The notes beneath the pieces were generated by a model, which was not told the DNA's origin, ran no database searches, and was given only the letters and a program-made list of their open reading frames with translations. Source: Aplysia californica (taxonomy: Eukaryota > Mollusca > Gastropoda > Aplysiida > Aplysiidae). From it: a DNA stretch of 64,000 nt. This document shows, in pieces, positions 10,301-23,100 of this stretch (position 1 is the first letter of the stretch; the number at the start of each line of letters is the position of its first letter). The position numbers and the translations under genes are program-made. Location: assembly GCF_000002075.1 (NCBI RefSeq), contig NW_004797322.1, positions 1,720,013-1,784,012 of the forward strand. Direction: 5' to 3'.

Positions 10301-13300
10301 TATTGGGATGGACGATGGAAAACAAGTCTTGCAATTTTTTAAAATCTAAAATATTTCCTGCGGGTCTCTCCGAAGTTTAGACATTCTGTTAAAATGTGTC
10401 TAATGGGAAAATCTGTGTCGAATCCCACACAAAACAGCTTCTCTTCTCCCTGAAGGAGGTATTTATAATTTATGAGTTAGGGACTTGTATCCGATGTGAA
10501 ATCGAGTAAAAATTATTTAGTCTCTTCTGGAAAAGCCTGAAGGTTTTCGCGGACCCAGTTTGGGCTTTAAGTTGAGTAGCTTATTGTTTTCTTGTTTTTT
10601 CCAATGAGTCTCCCACAGACTGGAGTATTTCACTTTATGCCATTATCAATATCAATTGGAGATTTTACTGTCAGCATGCTTGAAACTTTAGATTACACCA
10701 GATGCCAGGTCAAGCCCCACAATCAATCTATTTAAAAAAATGATCACATTCAGTAGTTATTAACATTCCTTTATCAAAATTAACCATTATATCAGTGGTG
10801 ACTGACCTCGTTGTATGAAAGCTGGTGTGCCACTTGTATGCCTGCCTTGGGTACTGCAGTGAGCTTGGATGTCATGGCGCTGAAGACACGTGGGACATAG
10901 CCAAGGGAGGGAACCTGGTCAAGCAGGGAACTGTGGGCTTGGAACAGGCACACCACTGCCATCGTCACAGTCTCCAGCATTTCATTCTGCACAGATAACA
11001 GCCACTGGACAATGAGCTCAGGTATGTGGCTGGTACACAGCAAAAGAAAATATTGAATATCTACATCCACATAGTTCTAATAAGTCCCTGCCTTTGACAG
11101 TCATAGTATTAATATTATGGTTTGGCAGGTGAATATTTCCTGTCAGGGTTGTAGTAGTAGTAGTATAGGGTTTTACGGCGTTCGCAACTACGTAAGGTCA
11201 TATGAGCGCGCGAAACACAAGTTGTTTACTTTCGCAAAAGTTCACTGCACGATTGGTTAACTATTACTTTAAAATGCTAAAATATTAAAATTCAGTGTAA
11301 ATATATTTGCGATTTAAAACAACTCTTATAAGTAACAATAAAAATTTAAAATAGTACAATTTCATTTTACAATTTGCCATAAAGGCCAATGGCTTTCATA
11401 AAATTAAAATTTTGCTGGGACCAACGACGGAAAAAATGTCTTGCAATTTCTTGCATTTACAATATTTCCTTCGGATCTCTCCAAAGTCTAGACATTCGGT
11501 TAAGATGTGTCTAATGGTAAAATCTGTGTCGCATCCGACACAGAACAGCTTCTCATCTCCCTGTAGGAGGTATTTGTGGGTCAGGGCCGTGTGTCCGGTG
11601 CGCAATCGAGTAAAAATGACTTCGTCTCTTCTGGAGAGGTTCGAAGGATTTCGCTGTTTTAGTTTGGGTTTTATAACATATAGTTTATTGTTTTTATGCT
11701 TTTCCCAGTGTCTCTCCCACAGACTGGAGGTGTACTTTTTGACTTTATTTCTAAAGTCAGATGGGGGAGAGTGTTTGTCGTTGATCCCAGCAGAAGGGAT
11801 GAGGCTTTCTTCGCCAGGTCGTCTACCTGCTCGTTTCCTCGGATGCCCACATGGCTAGGTATCCATGCCAACATGATGTTTTTTCCTGTTTCGGATAGTA
11901 TATGAATTTTCTGTTGCAGCCTAACTATTTTTGGATGTAGGAGTGTGTAGTTTGTGAGTGAGGTGATGCAGGACAGAGAGTCCGAAAGGATAAGGAAAGA
12001 TTTGTTAGGAGAGTTTTCTACGGAGTCCAGTGCCATGTCAATGGCAGTGGCCTCCGCAGAGAAAATGGAGGCTTCAGGATGGAGTCTCCTCTGGTGTGTA
12101 CTGTTAAAAGATACGGCTGCGGCGCCCATTCATTGTCTTTTTTGGAGCCTTCTGTGAAGATGAGCTCCGCACCGGGGTATTTATCTATTAGTTTTTTGTA
12201 TTCTGCTTTAAAAGTTTTGGTGTGTGTGCTTTCTTTGTTGTGTGTGGTCAGCTGTAAATCTAATTTTATCTTGGTGAGGTGCCACGGAGGGAGGTTGGGG
12301 AAAAGAATTTGTTGGATGTCTTGTTTGGAAAAGTGTAAGTTTTTGAGGTCCTCAAGGATTCTGAGGCCGAAGGCTGTGATGAGTTTTTCGTTGTTTTGGA
12401 ATTTGTTTATGGTTTCTGGGTTTGTTTTAAAAATGCAGTCGTGCGCTGGATTTTCCGGTGTTGAGCTCTGTTTAACTGCGTATTGAAGTGAGAGTTGTGT
12501 GCGTCTAAGTGAGAGTGGTTGTATGTTGGCCTCGGCCTGGAGGCTCTCCACCGGAGAAATGCGGAAAGCCCCCAGAGCGAGGCCGAGTCCTTGGTTTTAA
12601 GATGTGTGGTTTTGCCAATCCGTAGACTTGACAGCCGTAGTCAAGCCTGGACCGGACAAGGGAGATGTACAAGTGGAGAAGGTGTTTTGAGTCCCCGCCC
12701 CACTCCAGACGGGAAAGAATTTTCAAAGCGTTTAGTGCTTTCTGGCACCTCACACGAAGGTCTTTGATGTGTGGTATGAATGTGAGTTTTTTGTCGAAAA
12801 TGATGCCGAGGAAACGAGCTTGGTCCTGGACGGGAATCCTTTCCCTGTATAGTGTCAAATCTGGCTGCAGCATACGTATGCCTGTTCGACAGAAGTGTAC
12901 TGCAACCGTCTTTGACGGGGAGAACTTGAAACCGTTATTGTTGGCCCACTTTTCGAGTTTGTGCAGCTGCGTTTGCAGCTGCCTTTCCATAGATCTCAAA
13001 AGAGGATATTTCGAATGGCAGCATATCAAAAAGTCGTCAACGTATAACGAGCTGTCTATGCTGTTTTGGGGGGTTTTTACTATGGAATTTATTTTAATTT
13101 CAACTAAGAGAGGAGAAACGATGCTCCCCTGGGAGACTCCTTCCTCCTGTTGGTGGGGGTCTGAAAGGGAGGATCCGACACGAACCTGGAAGGAACGGTT
13201 CTTCAGGAAGTTGCCAATGAAGGCAGGCAAGAAAGTTTATTGTCGAAGATTACGCCCAGGAAACGAGCTTGTTTTTTAACAGGAATTTTCTCTCCAAACA

Positions 13301-16300
13301 AATATAAATCTGGTTGTCGCACACACTTGTGCGACAGACAAAAATGCACACAGTTTGTTTTTACTGTGGAAAATTTGAACCCGTGCCCGTTTGCCCAAGT
13401 TTCCAGTTTATGGAGTTGAAGCTGAAGCTGACATTCAATGTGATCCATTTTGGATTTGGATTTATAGCAAATCAGGAAGTCGTCAACATAAAGTGAGCAG
13501 TCAATATTGTTTTGAAGGGTTTTTGTGATGGAATTTATTTTGATTTAGAAAAGAATGGGCGATAAGATGCTTCCCTGGGGGACGCCTTCTTCTTGGGTGT
13601 GTAAATTTGATAATGTTGAACCTACTTTGACTTGAAATGATCGATCTTTCAAAAAGTTTCGTATAAATTCTGGAAGATTTCCGCGTAAGCCCAAGTCATG
13701 CAGGTCTTTCAGAATACCATGTTTCCATGTGGTGTCGAATGCTTTTTCTAAGTCGAAAAAAATAGCCACAAGGTGCTCTTTTCGAATGAAAGCTTCCCGA
13801 ATGAAAGTTTCAAGTCGGACGAGATGGTCAATAGTAGAGCGATTTTTGCGAAAACCGCATTGAAAATTGGATAAGGAGTTTGAGGTTTCGAGAAACCACA
13901 TTAGACGTTTGTTAATAAGTTTTTCCATAAGTTTACAGAAACAGTTTGTAAGGGCTATGGGACGGTAGTTTGAAGGGTTAGAGTGAACTTTTCCTGGTTT
14001 TGGGATTGGTATAACAGTGGCAAGACGCCAACTGTTCGGAAATTGTTGAGAATGCCAGAGTTCATTGTAAATATCAAGGAGTAATAGGAGTGTTTCGTCT
14101 GGAAGACGTTTGATGATTTCGTTGAGTATTTGATCAGGGCCTGGAGCTGTGTTTGATAGTTCTGCAATATTACATTTTAATTCGTTAAGAGAAAAGCTGC
14201 AATTATAGTGTTCTTCATTTGAAGAGGTAAAATCAACAGTTGTCTTTTCAGAAGACATTTTTACTTTTTTGAATTGTGGGTAGAGGAATTTCCGGAGAGA
14301 GTTGATGCTATACAGTCAGCAACTGTTTTTTCGGTTTCTACGAAGGAGTTATTCGGTTTAAGGATGTGTTTGATTGTGTCTTTTTTAGTACCTTTTAATT
14401 TCTTTATCATCTTCCAGACTTTGTGCATTGGTGTGTTGTTGTTGATTTTTGAGACATAATTTCGAAAAGATGTTTTCTTGGCTGTTCTGATTTTTCTGCG
14501 TGCTTGGGCTCGCGCAATTTTGAAATTAATGAGGTCTTCGTTAGTTTTAGAGTTGACGAACTTCCTGAGAGCTGATTTTTTGGCCGCAACAGCTTTTTGG
14601 CAGTCTTCAGTGAGCCAACATTTATTTCTTCAGGGTTTTTGGGGAATTGTCGTTAAAAATACTAGTACTGGTTTTTATTAAGAAATCTTCTATGATTTTA
14701 CCTTTAGTATCAGTTGGTTCATTTCCCCAAAGAGGGCAACATGATGAAGGGTTGTGGGAGCTGGTCTCTGAGGTTTATTAGTTCTCTTAAAGATAGAGGA
14801 TAATTTGGGGGATGTATATTTGAACAGATAATTATAGGACAGTGTAGGGTGACCCTGACCGCAACTGCTTGAAGTGTTGTGTTTAGTTGTATTTGTCTGT
14901 GCAGTGTTTGGTTATTTATTAAAATGGAGTTGCCCCCAGAGGCGATTTGGTTGTCGGTGTATATTTGGTTGTAAGTTTGATAGTTTTTTAATGTGAATGT
15001 GGGTGTTGGTAATTTAGTTTCTTGTAGACAGATTACATTTGGGGTGTGTGAGGTCAAAAGATAAGAGAGTTCTGCCTGGTTTGCACGCAAACCGCGAATG
15101 TTCCACTGAAGAACTGCCATTTTAATTTATTTTGAAGGCACGGGTTCGATACATTTTTTTTTGGTCTGTGTTATGTTTTGCTGCGGTCACGGTGGACCGC
15201 AGCCTTTTTTGAGGGAAAGAGTGGAGGGGGAGGAGGACCGGAGTCCTGGATGCGGGTAGAGGAGGGGGAGCAGGTGCGGGGAGTGGGTGGAGGGGCTTTA
15301 TTGGATGAAGGATGATGGGATGGAGGTTGAAGCAATGAGGGTGTAGGATGTGGTGATTTGTGTGAGGATGATGATGGGGAGGATGTTGTGGGTGAAGATG
15401 ATGGTGGTGATGATGAGAATGATGAGGGTGAGGATGATGAAGGGGATGAGGATGAAGAAGATGGCTGAGAGGGTGGTGATGAAGAGGGGGTGTGGGGAGA
15501 TGGCGTATGGAGAGAGGGAGAGATAGGAGTGGAGGAAGTGGACTCCATGTCCTCCTCCGTCTCCAGACTGGAGTGTTGTTTTTTGCAGGTGTTCTGCTTT
15601 CTATTTGTCTGAAGGACCTTTCGGGTTGGGTTTACTGACCCTGGGACAGTCTTCAGGACTTCTGAATATGTTTTTGTTGTATTCTTCGGCGTCGATCCTT
15701 TTGGGTATAGCGTTGCTCTTGCTTGAGCGAACGTTCCGCCGTACTGGGCCCTATGTGTGAGGATGGCTTTCTCCTGACACCACTTCGGACACTCCGTCGA
15801 AGATGCAGAGTGACCCCCCTGTCGACAATTTGGACACCAGGGATCTGCAGAGCAGGTCTCCCCAGAGTGTCCCTCCTTGCCGCAGCGAGGACACGCTGCG
15901 CCACGACGACAGCGTAGCTGTGTGTGTCCGAAGCGCTGACAGTTGAAACAGCGCATCGGTTTCGGTATATATGGTCTAACTTCGAGTTCTAAGTATGCGA
16001 TGTCTAATTTTGTTGGTGGTGTGGGTGTGTTGAAGGTAAGGATCCACGTGTTGGTACAGATTTCCTTGCCATCCCGCCGTATTTTGATATGACGAGCATG
16101 GACAATTCCATCGACCTCCTGAACCATTTCTTCTTCGGTACAGCCGTAGAGCTCTTGGCTTTTGATGACACCCTTGGATGTGTTCAGACTCCTGTGAGGC
16201 TGAACACATACAGGGATGCCACCAAACGAGGTGCAGGCCAACAGTTTGCCTGATTCAATGCTGGAACTGACTTGTATCAGGAGGTCCGTGGATCCTAGAT

Positions 16301-19300
16301 TTTTTATGTATTTTGGCTTGTGAATACCGAAATGTTTGAGTGATTTGTGAATTTTGAAGACGCTTAATGTAGTGAGATTTGTGTCTTGTTTTTCATCTTT
16401 TGGGGAGATCACCAAAAATGGTGACCACCCCAACGATGTTCTCTTGGGTATGTCCCAGATGCTGACATTGTCAGCATCTTCGCCCGAAAGGCCCTTCTTT
16501 CTTTTGCCCAGGCCAGGAGTTGCACCTGCTTCTCCTGTCTGGGACTTGTTGGGAATTGGGGTGGGAGAAATGTTTTTGGTTGAATCCATGTGTATTTTGT
16601 CTTTTATTTCATCTCCAGGGCTCCCCACCCGCCACCGAGTCCAACAAGGGGACACCGCTCGGAAGTCCATAGCTGGTGTCAGGGCTACCCTGGAGGTATA
16701 CTCCCAATCAGACGGCAAGAAATCTTGCCTTCTAACCAAGATTGGCCAAAACCGGTTCTATGAACCGGTCGCAACCGATTGAGTGCAGTAGGCCACTGCA
16801 CCCGCCTGTCTAGACCGAATCCAGGGCCAAAGTGGCGTGTTGGTGAGGAAAGCCACACCTCAGCCACCAGGGTCCCCTTCTCCGGTCGTACGGGTCGCAC
16901 CCCACGGTCAACGGGGTGCCTCGCGTTGCGGGGGTTTGGTGTCTATTCTTTGCTGGACCGGACCTTTGGTCGACAGAACGGAAAGAAAGATAGATGGATA
17001 GAAGACATAGCAAGAGCGGACAAAAGATGCCACTCCTACGTCAGAGAGCTAGTGACGTACGAGTGGCATCCCACCAGCGGGGGGGTTACACCCCCTGTTG
17101 ATGGGACAGCCAACTATTTTTATTTTATTCCCCGGTCAGCTCGGGGAAGGACGAAAGAAGAAGGAAGAAAGACGATAGAAGACAGACAATACACCAAAGC
17201 AAGTGTCGCCCATGTGCACCTGAGCGTAGATGTCCATGGGCGACAAATCGCCAGTGAAGGGGTTGCACCTCCTGCTGGCGGAGCAGTGGGTCTATTTATA
17301 TCCCCCCGACCCACTGGGGGTAAACATAGGAATGGACGTGAGCATAGATATGTTTGCGTTTTTCTTTTCACATGATGGTGCCTCTGGGGTATGGTTCAAC
17401 AAGGTGTAGTTTTTTACTTTATTTTTAAAGTCAGTCTGTGGGAGTGTTCGTCGTTGATCCGAACAGAAGGGACAAGGAGTCCTTCGACAGGAAATCTACC
17501 TGCTCGTTTCCTCCCTAGGTAGCCATGAGAACACGATACTTTTCCCAGTTTCAGTCAAGGCGTGAATCCTCTGTTGTAACCTATTTTTGGGTGTAGGAGT
17601 GTGTAGTTTGTAAGTGAGGTGATGCAAGACAGAGAGTCAGAAAGGACAAGGAAAGATTTGTTAGGAGAATTTTGTATGGAGTCCAGTGCCATGTCAATGG
17701 CAGTGGCCTCCACAGAAAAAATGGAGGCTTCGGGATGGAGTCTCCTCTGGTGTGAACTAATTGAAGATAGGGCAGCGGCGCCCACAGCAGAGTCCGATTT
17801 GGAGCCATCTGTGAAGATTAGCTCCGCACCGGGGTATTTTTCTATCTATAAGTTATTTGTATTCTGTTTTGGCGTTTGTGCTTGCTTTTGTTGTGGGTGG
17901 TCAGCTGTAAGTCTACTTTTGTCTAGGTGAGGTGCCACTGAGGGAGGACGGGGAAATGAAATTGCTGGATGTCTTGTTTGGAAAAGGACTCTGAGGCCGA
18001 AGGGTTTGATGAATTTTCCATTGTTTTTTAATTTGTTTAGGGTGTCTGGGTTTGTTTTGAAAATGCAGTTGTGTGCTGGGTTCTCCGGTGTTGAGCTCTG
18101 TTTAACTGCGTATTGTAGTGAGAGTAGTGTGTGTCTGAGTGCGAGAGATGGGATGTTTGCCTCGGCCTGGACGTTCTCCACCGGAGATATGCGGAAAGCC
18201 CCAAGAGCGAGGCGGAGTCCTAGGTTTTGCACTGGGTCTAGCATTTTTAGGATGTGTGATTTTCCTGATCCATAGACTTGACAGCTGTAGTCAAGTCTGG
18301 ATCGAACAATGGGAGAAGGTGTTTTGAATCCCCGCCCCACTCCGGATGCGAAAGAATTTTCAAAGCGTTTAACGCTTTCTGGCACCTCACCTTAAGGTCT
18401 TTGATGTGTGGTATGAATGTGAGTTTTTTGTCGAATATAACGCCGAGGAAATGAGACTGGTCCTGGACAAGAATCCTTTCTCTGTATAGTGTCAAATTCC
18501 GGCTGCATACACGTCTGCCTGATCTGCAGAAGTGCATTGCAACCGTCTTTGATGTGGAAAACTTGAAACCATTATTATTTGCCCACTTTTCAAAAGTGTG
18601 CAGCTGCGTGCTTTCTATAGATCTTAGTTGAAGGTTTTTCGAAGGGCAGCATATCAAGAAGTCGTCAACGTATAATGAGCTGTCCATGCTATTTATGAGG
18701 GTCTTAATGATGGAATCTATTTTGATTTCAAATGGGAGAGGAGAGAGAATGCTTCCCAGGGAGACACCTTATATGTTAAGTTAAGTTGCTATCCCTATTG
18801 CACCAGGAAATACCAAAACAGACCATTTTATCCCTAGAAGGTTTGACCTTCCCCCCTCAAAAAAAAAATCCCCAAAACAAAACAAAACAACAATACAAAA
18901 CAGAACAAAGCAAAAAACAACAACAAAAAAACAACTTAAGATAAAGAGAGAGACAACTTGCATCTGGTGTAGACGATCCTGTGATCTGAGTCCATTTCTC
19001 CAATAACTCAGTGAGGAACTCTTTTGGCCGACGTAGCACCCATGCCGGGTTTGAAATGAAGAGGCGCAGGAATACACCGCCCACAACTACCTCACCCTGG
19101 ACGTCTGAGTAGACGATCTCAAAGTCTTCTTTCATGCTCCACTTGACGTTTGCATCCTCTCTCTGTGCCTGGAAGTGCCTGCCCATCAAGAACATTGAAG
19201 TTATCAATTTGTTACATCTGCCAGAAGAAATCTGATAACCACTACCAATGATAAAGAGTGGTTGAGGGTGCTGCTGGCAGGTCTTACTTCTTTACTGTTT

Positions 19301-20140
19301 GTCTGTCTGTCTGTCTTTTTCCCAGCAATAAATGGTTGTCACATGAATAATTCACTCCAGGACTCTTTTCTAGACTTTGTCAATTTGCAGAAGAGAACAA
19401 TTTGAGGTTCACACACAGGGTAGGTGATTTTATATATTTTTTAAAACAAAAAATTGAAAAAATCAATCTTTTTGATATAAATCAGATTAAAAATTCTTTT
19501 TTATCAGATTTTTTTAAAAATAAAAAAATGTCGACACAGTTTGGAATTTTTAGTGGCTAAAAGTATGTTCTTATAGTGCAAAATGCACTGTCTTTATTTA
19601 TTTTAACTAATGATTAATTTAAGCAACTGTAAAAAAAAGCCTTAATCTGCTATATCAGTGAATTATTCATGGCTACAGACAAAAAATGAAGAAAATGTCA
19701 GTCTAAAAGAAAGGGTGTAATTATGCACAGATAAACTTGCATTTTATTATAGTGTGTGTGTGTGTGCGCGCACTTGTGTTTGTCTAATAAAGAAAAAAAA
19801 AAAATGCAAATTTCAATTACGAAAAAAAGTACAATGAATACAGTATTATTGTATTTCTTTTCAAAACCTTCAACCCAAAACAGTTCAATGGGTAATTTCA
19901 ACATGGTCTAAATTGTAGGTTATTGTAATACTGTTAATATTGTATGAAGGTGATTTACTTTCAAAATTCCTTCAGTTGCCATTTTGTTCCTTGCAATTTA
20001 TAATATCTGAATTATTATTTTTGTTACATTGTTTGTGATTTATTTGTTAACGTTTTTATTCTCATCAGTCACAATTGATTAGATCTGACATTCAATAAAT
20101 GATTATTAAGTTTACAGTTAATAAATCTAAACATTTCCTT

Positions 20141-20177
<37 letters not shown>

Positions 20178-23100
20178 TTGTGTGTGTGCGCGTTTGTGTG
20201 TGTGTGCGTGTGTGTGTGCTTGTGTGTGTCTTTAAAAAAAAAGGAAATGCTAATTTCAATTATGAAAAAAAATTAAGTTGAATACTGTAGGCTACTATTT
20301 TACAGTGACAGGGTAGAAAAACGACTTTTAAGCTGGATTATATTAGTCTACTAAACCGTATACTTGTTTTATAAAACCAAGGAAAGGCATTCTGAATGCT
20401 TAAATATGTAAAAACCGAATAAAAATATTTAAAAAAAAAATTGATTTAAATCACTGATTTTTATTTTAAAAATCAAGTCGATTTGAATTGTTAAAAATCA
20501 ATTGATTTAAATCGACCTGATTTAAATCAACCCAACCATGTTCACAGTGCAGTAGACAATACAGTACAAATAAGAAGCTCTTAGAAGTCTTTCATGGAAA
20601 CAAAAAGAAACCTTAAAGTTGACCTGTAATTCAAAGTAATGAGTAGACAACAGAATAGGACTCATTGGTAAGTTAATGTAATTAGTAGAAAAATGAACAC
20701 TGACTATTAAAGTCAAGAACATAAGCAGTCTTGAAGACACATTATAAGATAGTTACAATAAAGTCAATGAAAAAAGGAAGCCAAATTAAATATTCAGCAA
20801 AGGAAGAAAGTAGAACAATGACGATACATATATCGCTCAAAGAGATTGAGAAAAACCCGATGAAAACCAAACACCGACAGTCAATTTCATAACTAGAAAA
20901 TCCAGAATACATCAGAAACAAATAGCAATTCAAGGCCTAACAGTCACAATCACAGACCAAATTCTTCATCTAAATGATAGGAAATAGGATAGAAATAAGT
21001 ATAATTTACTAAGCAACACAAATGTTGCATCTACTACCACTGGAAGCAATGGGAAACTAAAAAAAGAACAATTTGAAGAAAAAGTTAATTTTTCACCATA
21101 AGATCATAACAGCCATCAACATTAAATACGGCAGTTGAAAACTAACAAATATTCTTATGTCGAACACATAATATTCACTTCTTAGTACACAAGAACCACC
21201 AGGATAAATGATATGTATTAAAGAGTAAAAAAGTATTTAAAAAATGGCAGTAGTCAGTCATTAGCAATGAGAGCACAGATTATGGAAAAAATCAAGGTGC
21301 AAATTCTTGTAGAAATGATGGTACAGGAGTATGAAATAAACCTAAGGCAATTGGATTAGTGGATTAAAAATCACAATATATGTCTCTTTTCATCTATGCA
21401 GACGGTCAATTTAGCTTAAGATGGTCTCAAGGCTGTCTTTATGCAGCTTATTTCATTGCTAATTCTTCCTATGTTTGAAGCGCAGATTCTGTCGCAGTGC
21501 TAGCATGTCAGTGTCGTAGATCGAAGCTCTGTATTTCCGCTGTTTTCCTTTCGACGTCGGTGCTTCTCAGCTTGGTTGTTTCTAAGGCTGCTCTCTAGCA
21601 TTATAGTTCTTTCCTTTATCATTTTCTTCCATGTTTTCCTGTCCTCTGCTATGTCTTCCCAAATGCTAAAATCTACTCCAAGCTTAGATAAGCTGTTTTC
21701 GCAGGTGTCTTTGTACCTCAGTTTTGGTCTTCCTCTTGGTCTTTTTCCCTGGGCAAGTTCTCCAAAGAAAAGTTGCTTCAAAATCCAGTTGTCGTCTATT
21801 CTCTTGATATGGCACTGCCATCTCAATCTTTTTAAACACTGGATAGTTGAATAGTTGTCATGCTCTGGAGGTCTGCACGTGCCAACACTTCAACATTTGT
21901 AACCTTGTCGCGCCCCGAAATGCCTAAGATCTTGCGGCAGCATCTGAGATGGAAAATGTTGAGGCGCTTTTCTTGTCCGCTGTACAAGGTCCATGTTTCA
22001 GATCCATAAAGGAGTGCGGTGAGGACACATGCTTCGTAAATCTTGACCTCTGTTTCGATGGTTAATCTTTTGTTTTCCCATGCTCGTTTTGTCAGCCTTC
22101 CAAAAGTTGTTGCTGCTTTCCTTATCCTGGTGCTGATCTCATAATCAAATGATGTAGTAGAGCTGATGGTAGACCCCAGGTAACAGAACTTGTCCACTGT
22201 CTCAGGTTCCTTGTCGTTCAGCCATATATGGCTCTGCTCTGCACCTTCTTGGGTAAGGATGACTGTTTTCTTAACACTGAAGACCAAGCTAAAGACCTTG
22301 CATGCTGTTGATAGGCGGTCCATCATTGTTTGTAGGGTTGATTCACTGTGAGCAACAAGAGCATCATCATCGAGGTTTCGTACTGTTGTTTTGTTGATCT
22401 TGGTCTTGGCCTTGAGTCGAGCAAGTTTGAAGAGCAACCCATCAGTTCTCCAATGGAGGAAGACATCCCCTGGTGACTCTTTAAATGCATGTTGCAGTAA
22501 GACAGCAAAATAAGTGCTAAAAAGGGTTGGTGCTAAGACACAACCTTGCTTTACTCCGCTATTGATGTTGAAACTGTTTGATGTTGAACCGTCAAACTGA
22601 ATGGTGGTCTTCATATCTTTGTGGAACGAGATGATGAGCTGTAGCAGTATTCGGGGACAGCCAATTTTTCAAAGAACCTGATCTACTGACTGTATCAAAA
22701 GCCTTTGTCGGATCGACAAACGCAGTATGTAATGGCAGTTGTTGCTCCCTGTATTTTTCTTGTAGCTGATGAATAGAAAAGATCATGTCCATTGTTGAGC
22801 TGTTTGATCTGAAATCGCATTGGCTCTCTGGTAGGACTCTTTCTGCTCGTTTCTGAAGTCGCTTCAGGATGATCCTAGCGAAAGTTTTTCCAGTGATGTT
22901 TAGCAGTGAGACACCTCTGTAGTTGTTGCAATCTCCTTTGCCGCCTTTGTTCTTGTAGAGTGTGGTGATTTTGACATCTCTCATGTCATGTGGAATTTCT
23001 GCTTTCAGCCAACAAGTTGTTAGTAGCTTGTAGAGATATGGGAGGGGGGTCTCTTTGTTCTCTTTCAGCACTTCAGCAGGTATGTTGTCATTTCCTGCTG

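Larger units (their letters stand above)
13228..17390 (-). mobile_element. I/jockey-like LINE, subfamily A: 5' region, ORF1, endonuclease and RT
   Basis: From right to left: a GC-richer 5' region (16740-17390), a zinc-knuckle ORF1 (15171-16739), an endonuclease start ([28 protein letters not shown]), a linker, and RT (13545-14258) with [40 protein letters not shown] and [13 protein letters not shown]. After one stop comes [10 protein letters not shown] and GVIFDNKLS, where it ends. The endonuclease lacks its central part, including the GDFN block, and ORF2 has several frame changes, so it is inactive. It is the longest element in the window and nearly complete at its 5' side. Confidence 0.88.

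Noticed and set aside
15171-16739. The zinc-knuckle ORF as the gag of an LTR retroelement
   Set aside because: It lies directly upstream of endonuclease, RT and RNase H pieces of an I/jockey-type LINE on the same strand, and no long terminal repeats, protease or integrase were recognised.
10600-17420. One LINE split by a single insertion of the A/B LINE
   Set aside because: DNAJC13 exon g lies between the two fragments, so a single insertion cannot produce the order; kept only as a puzzling coincidence of breakpoints.
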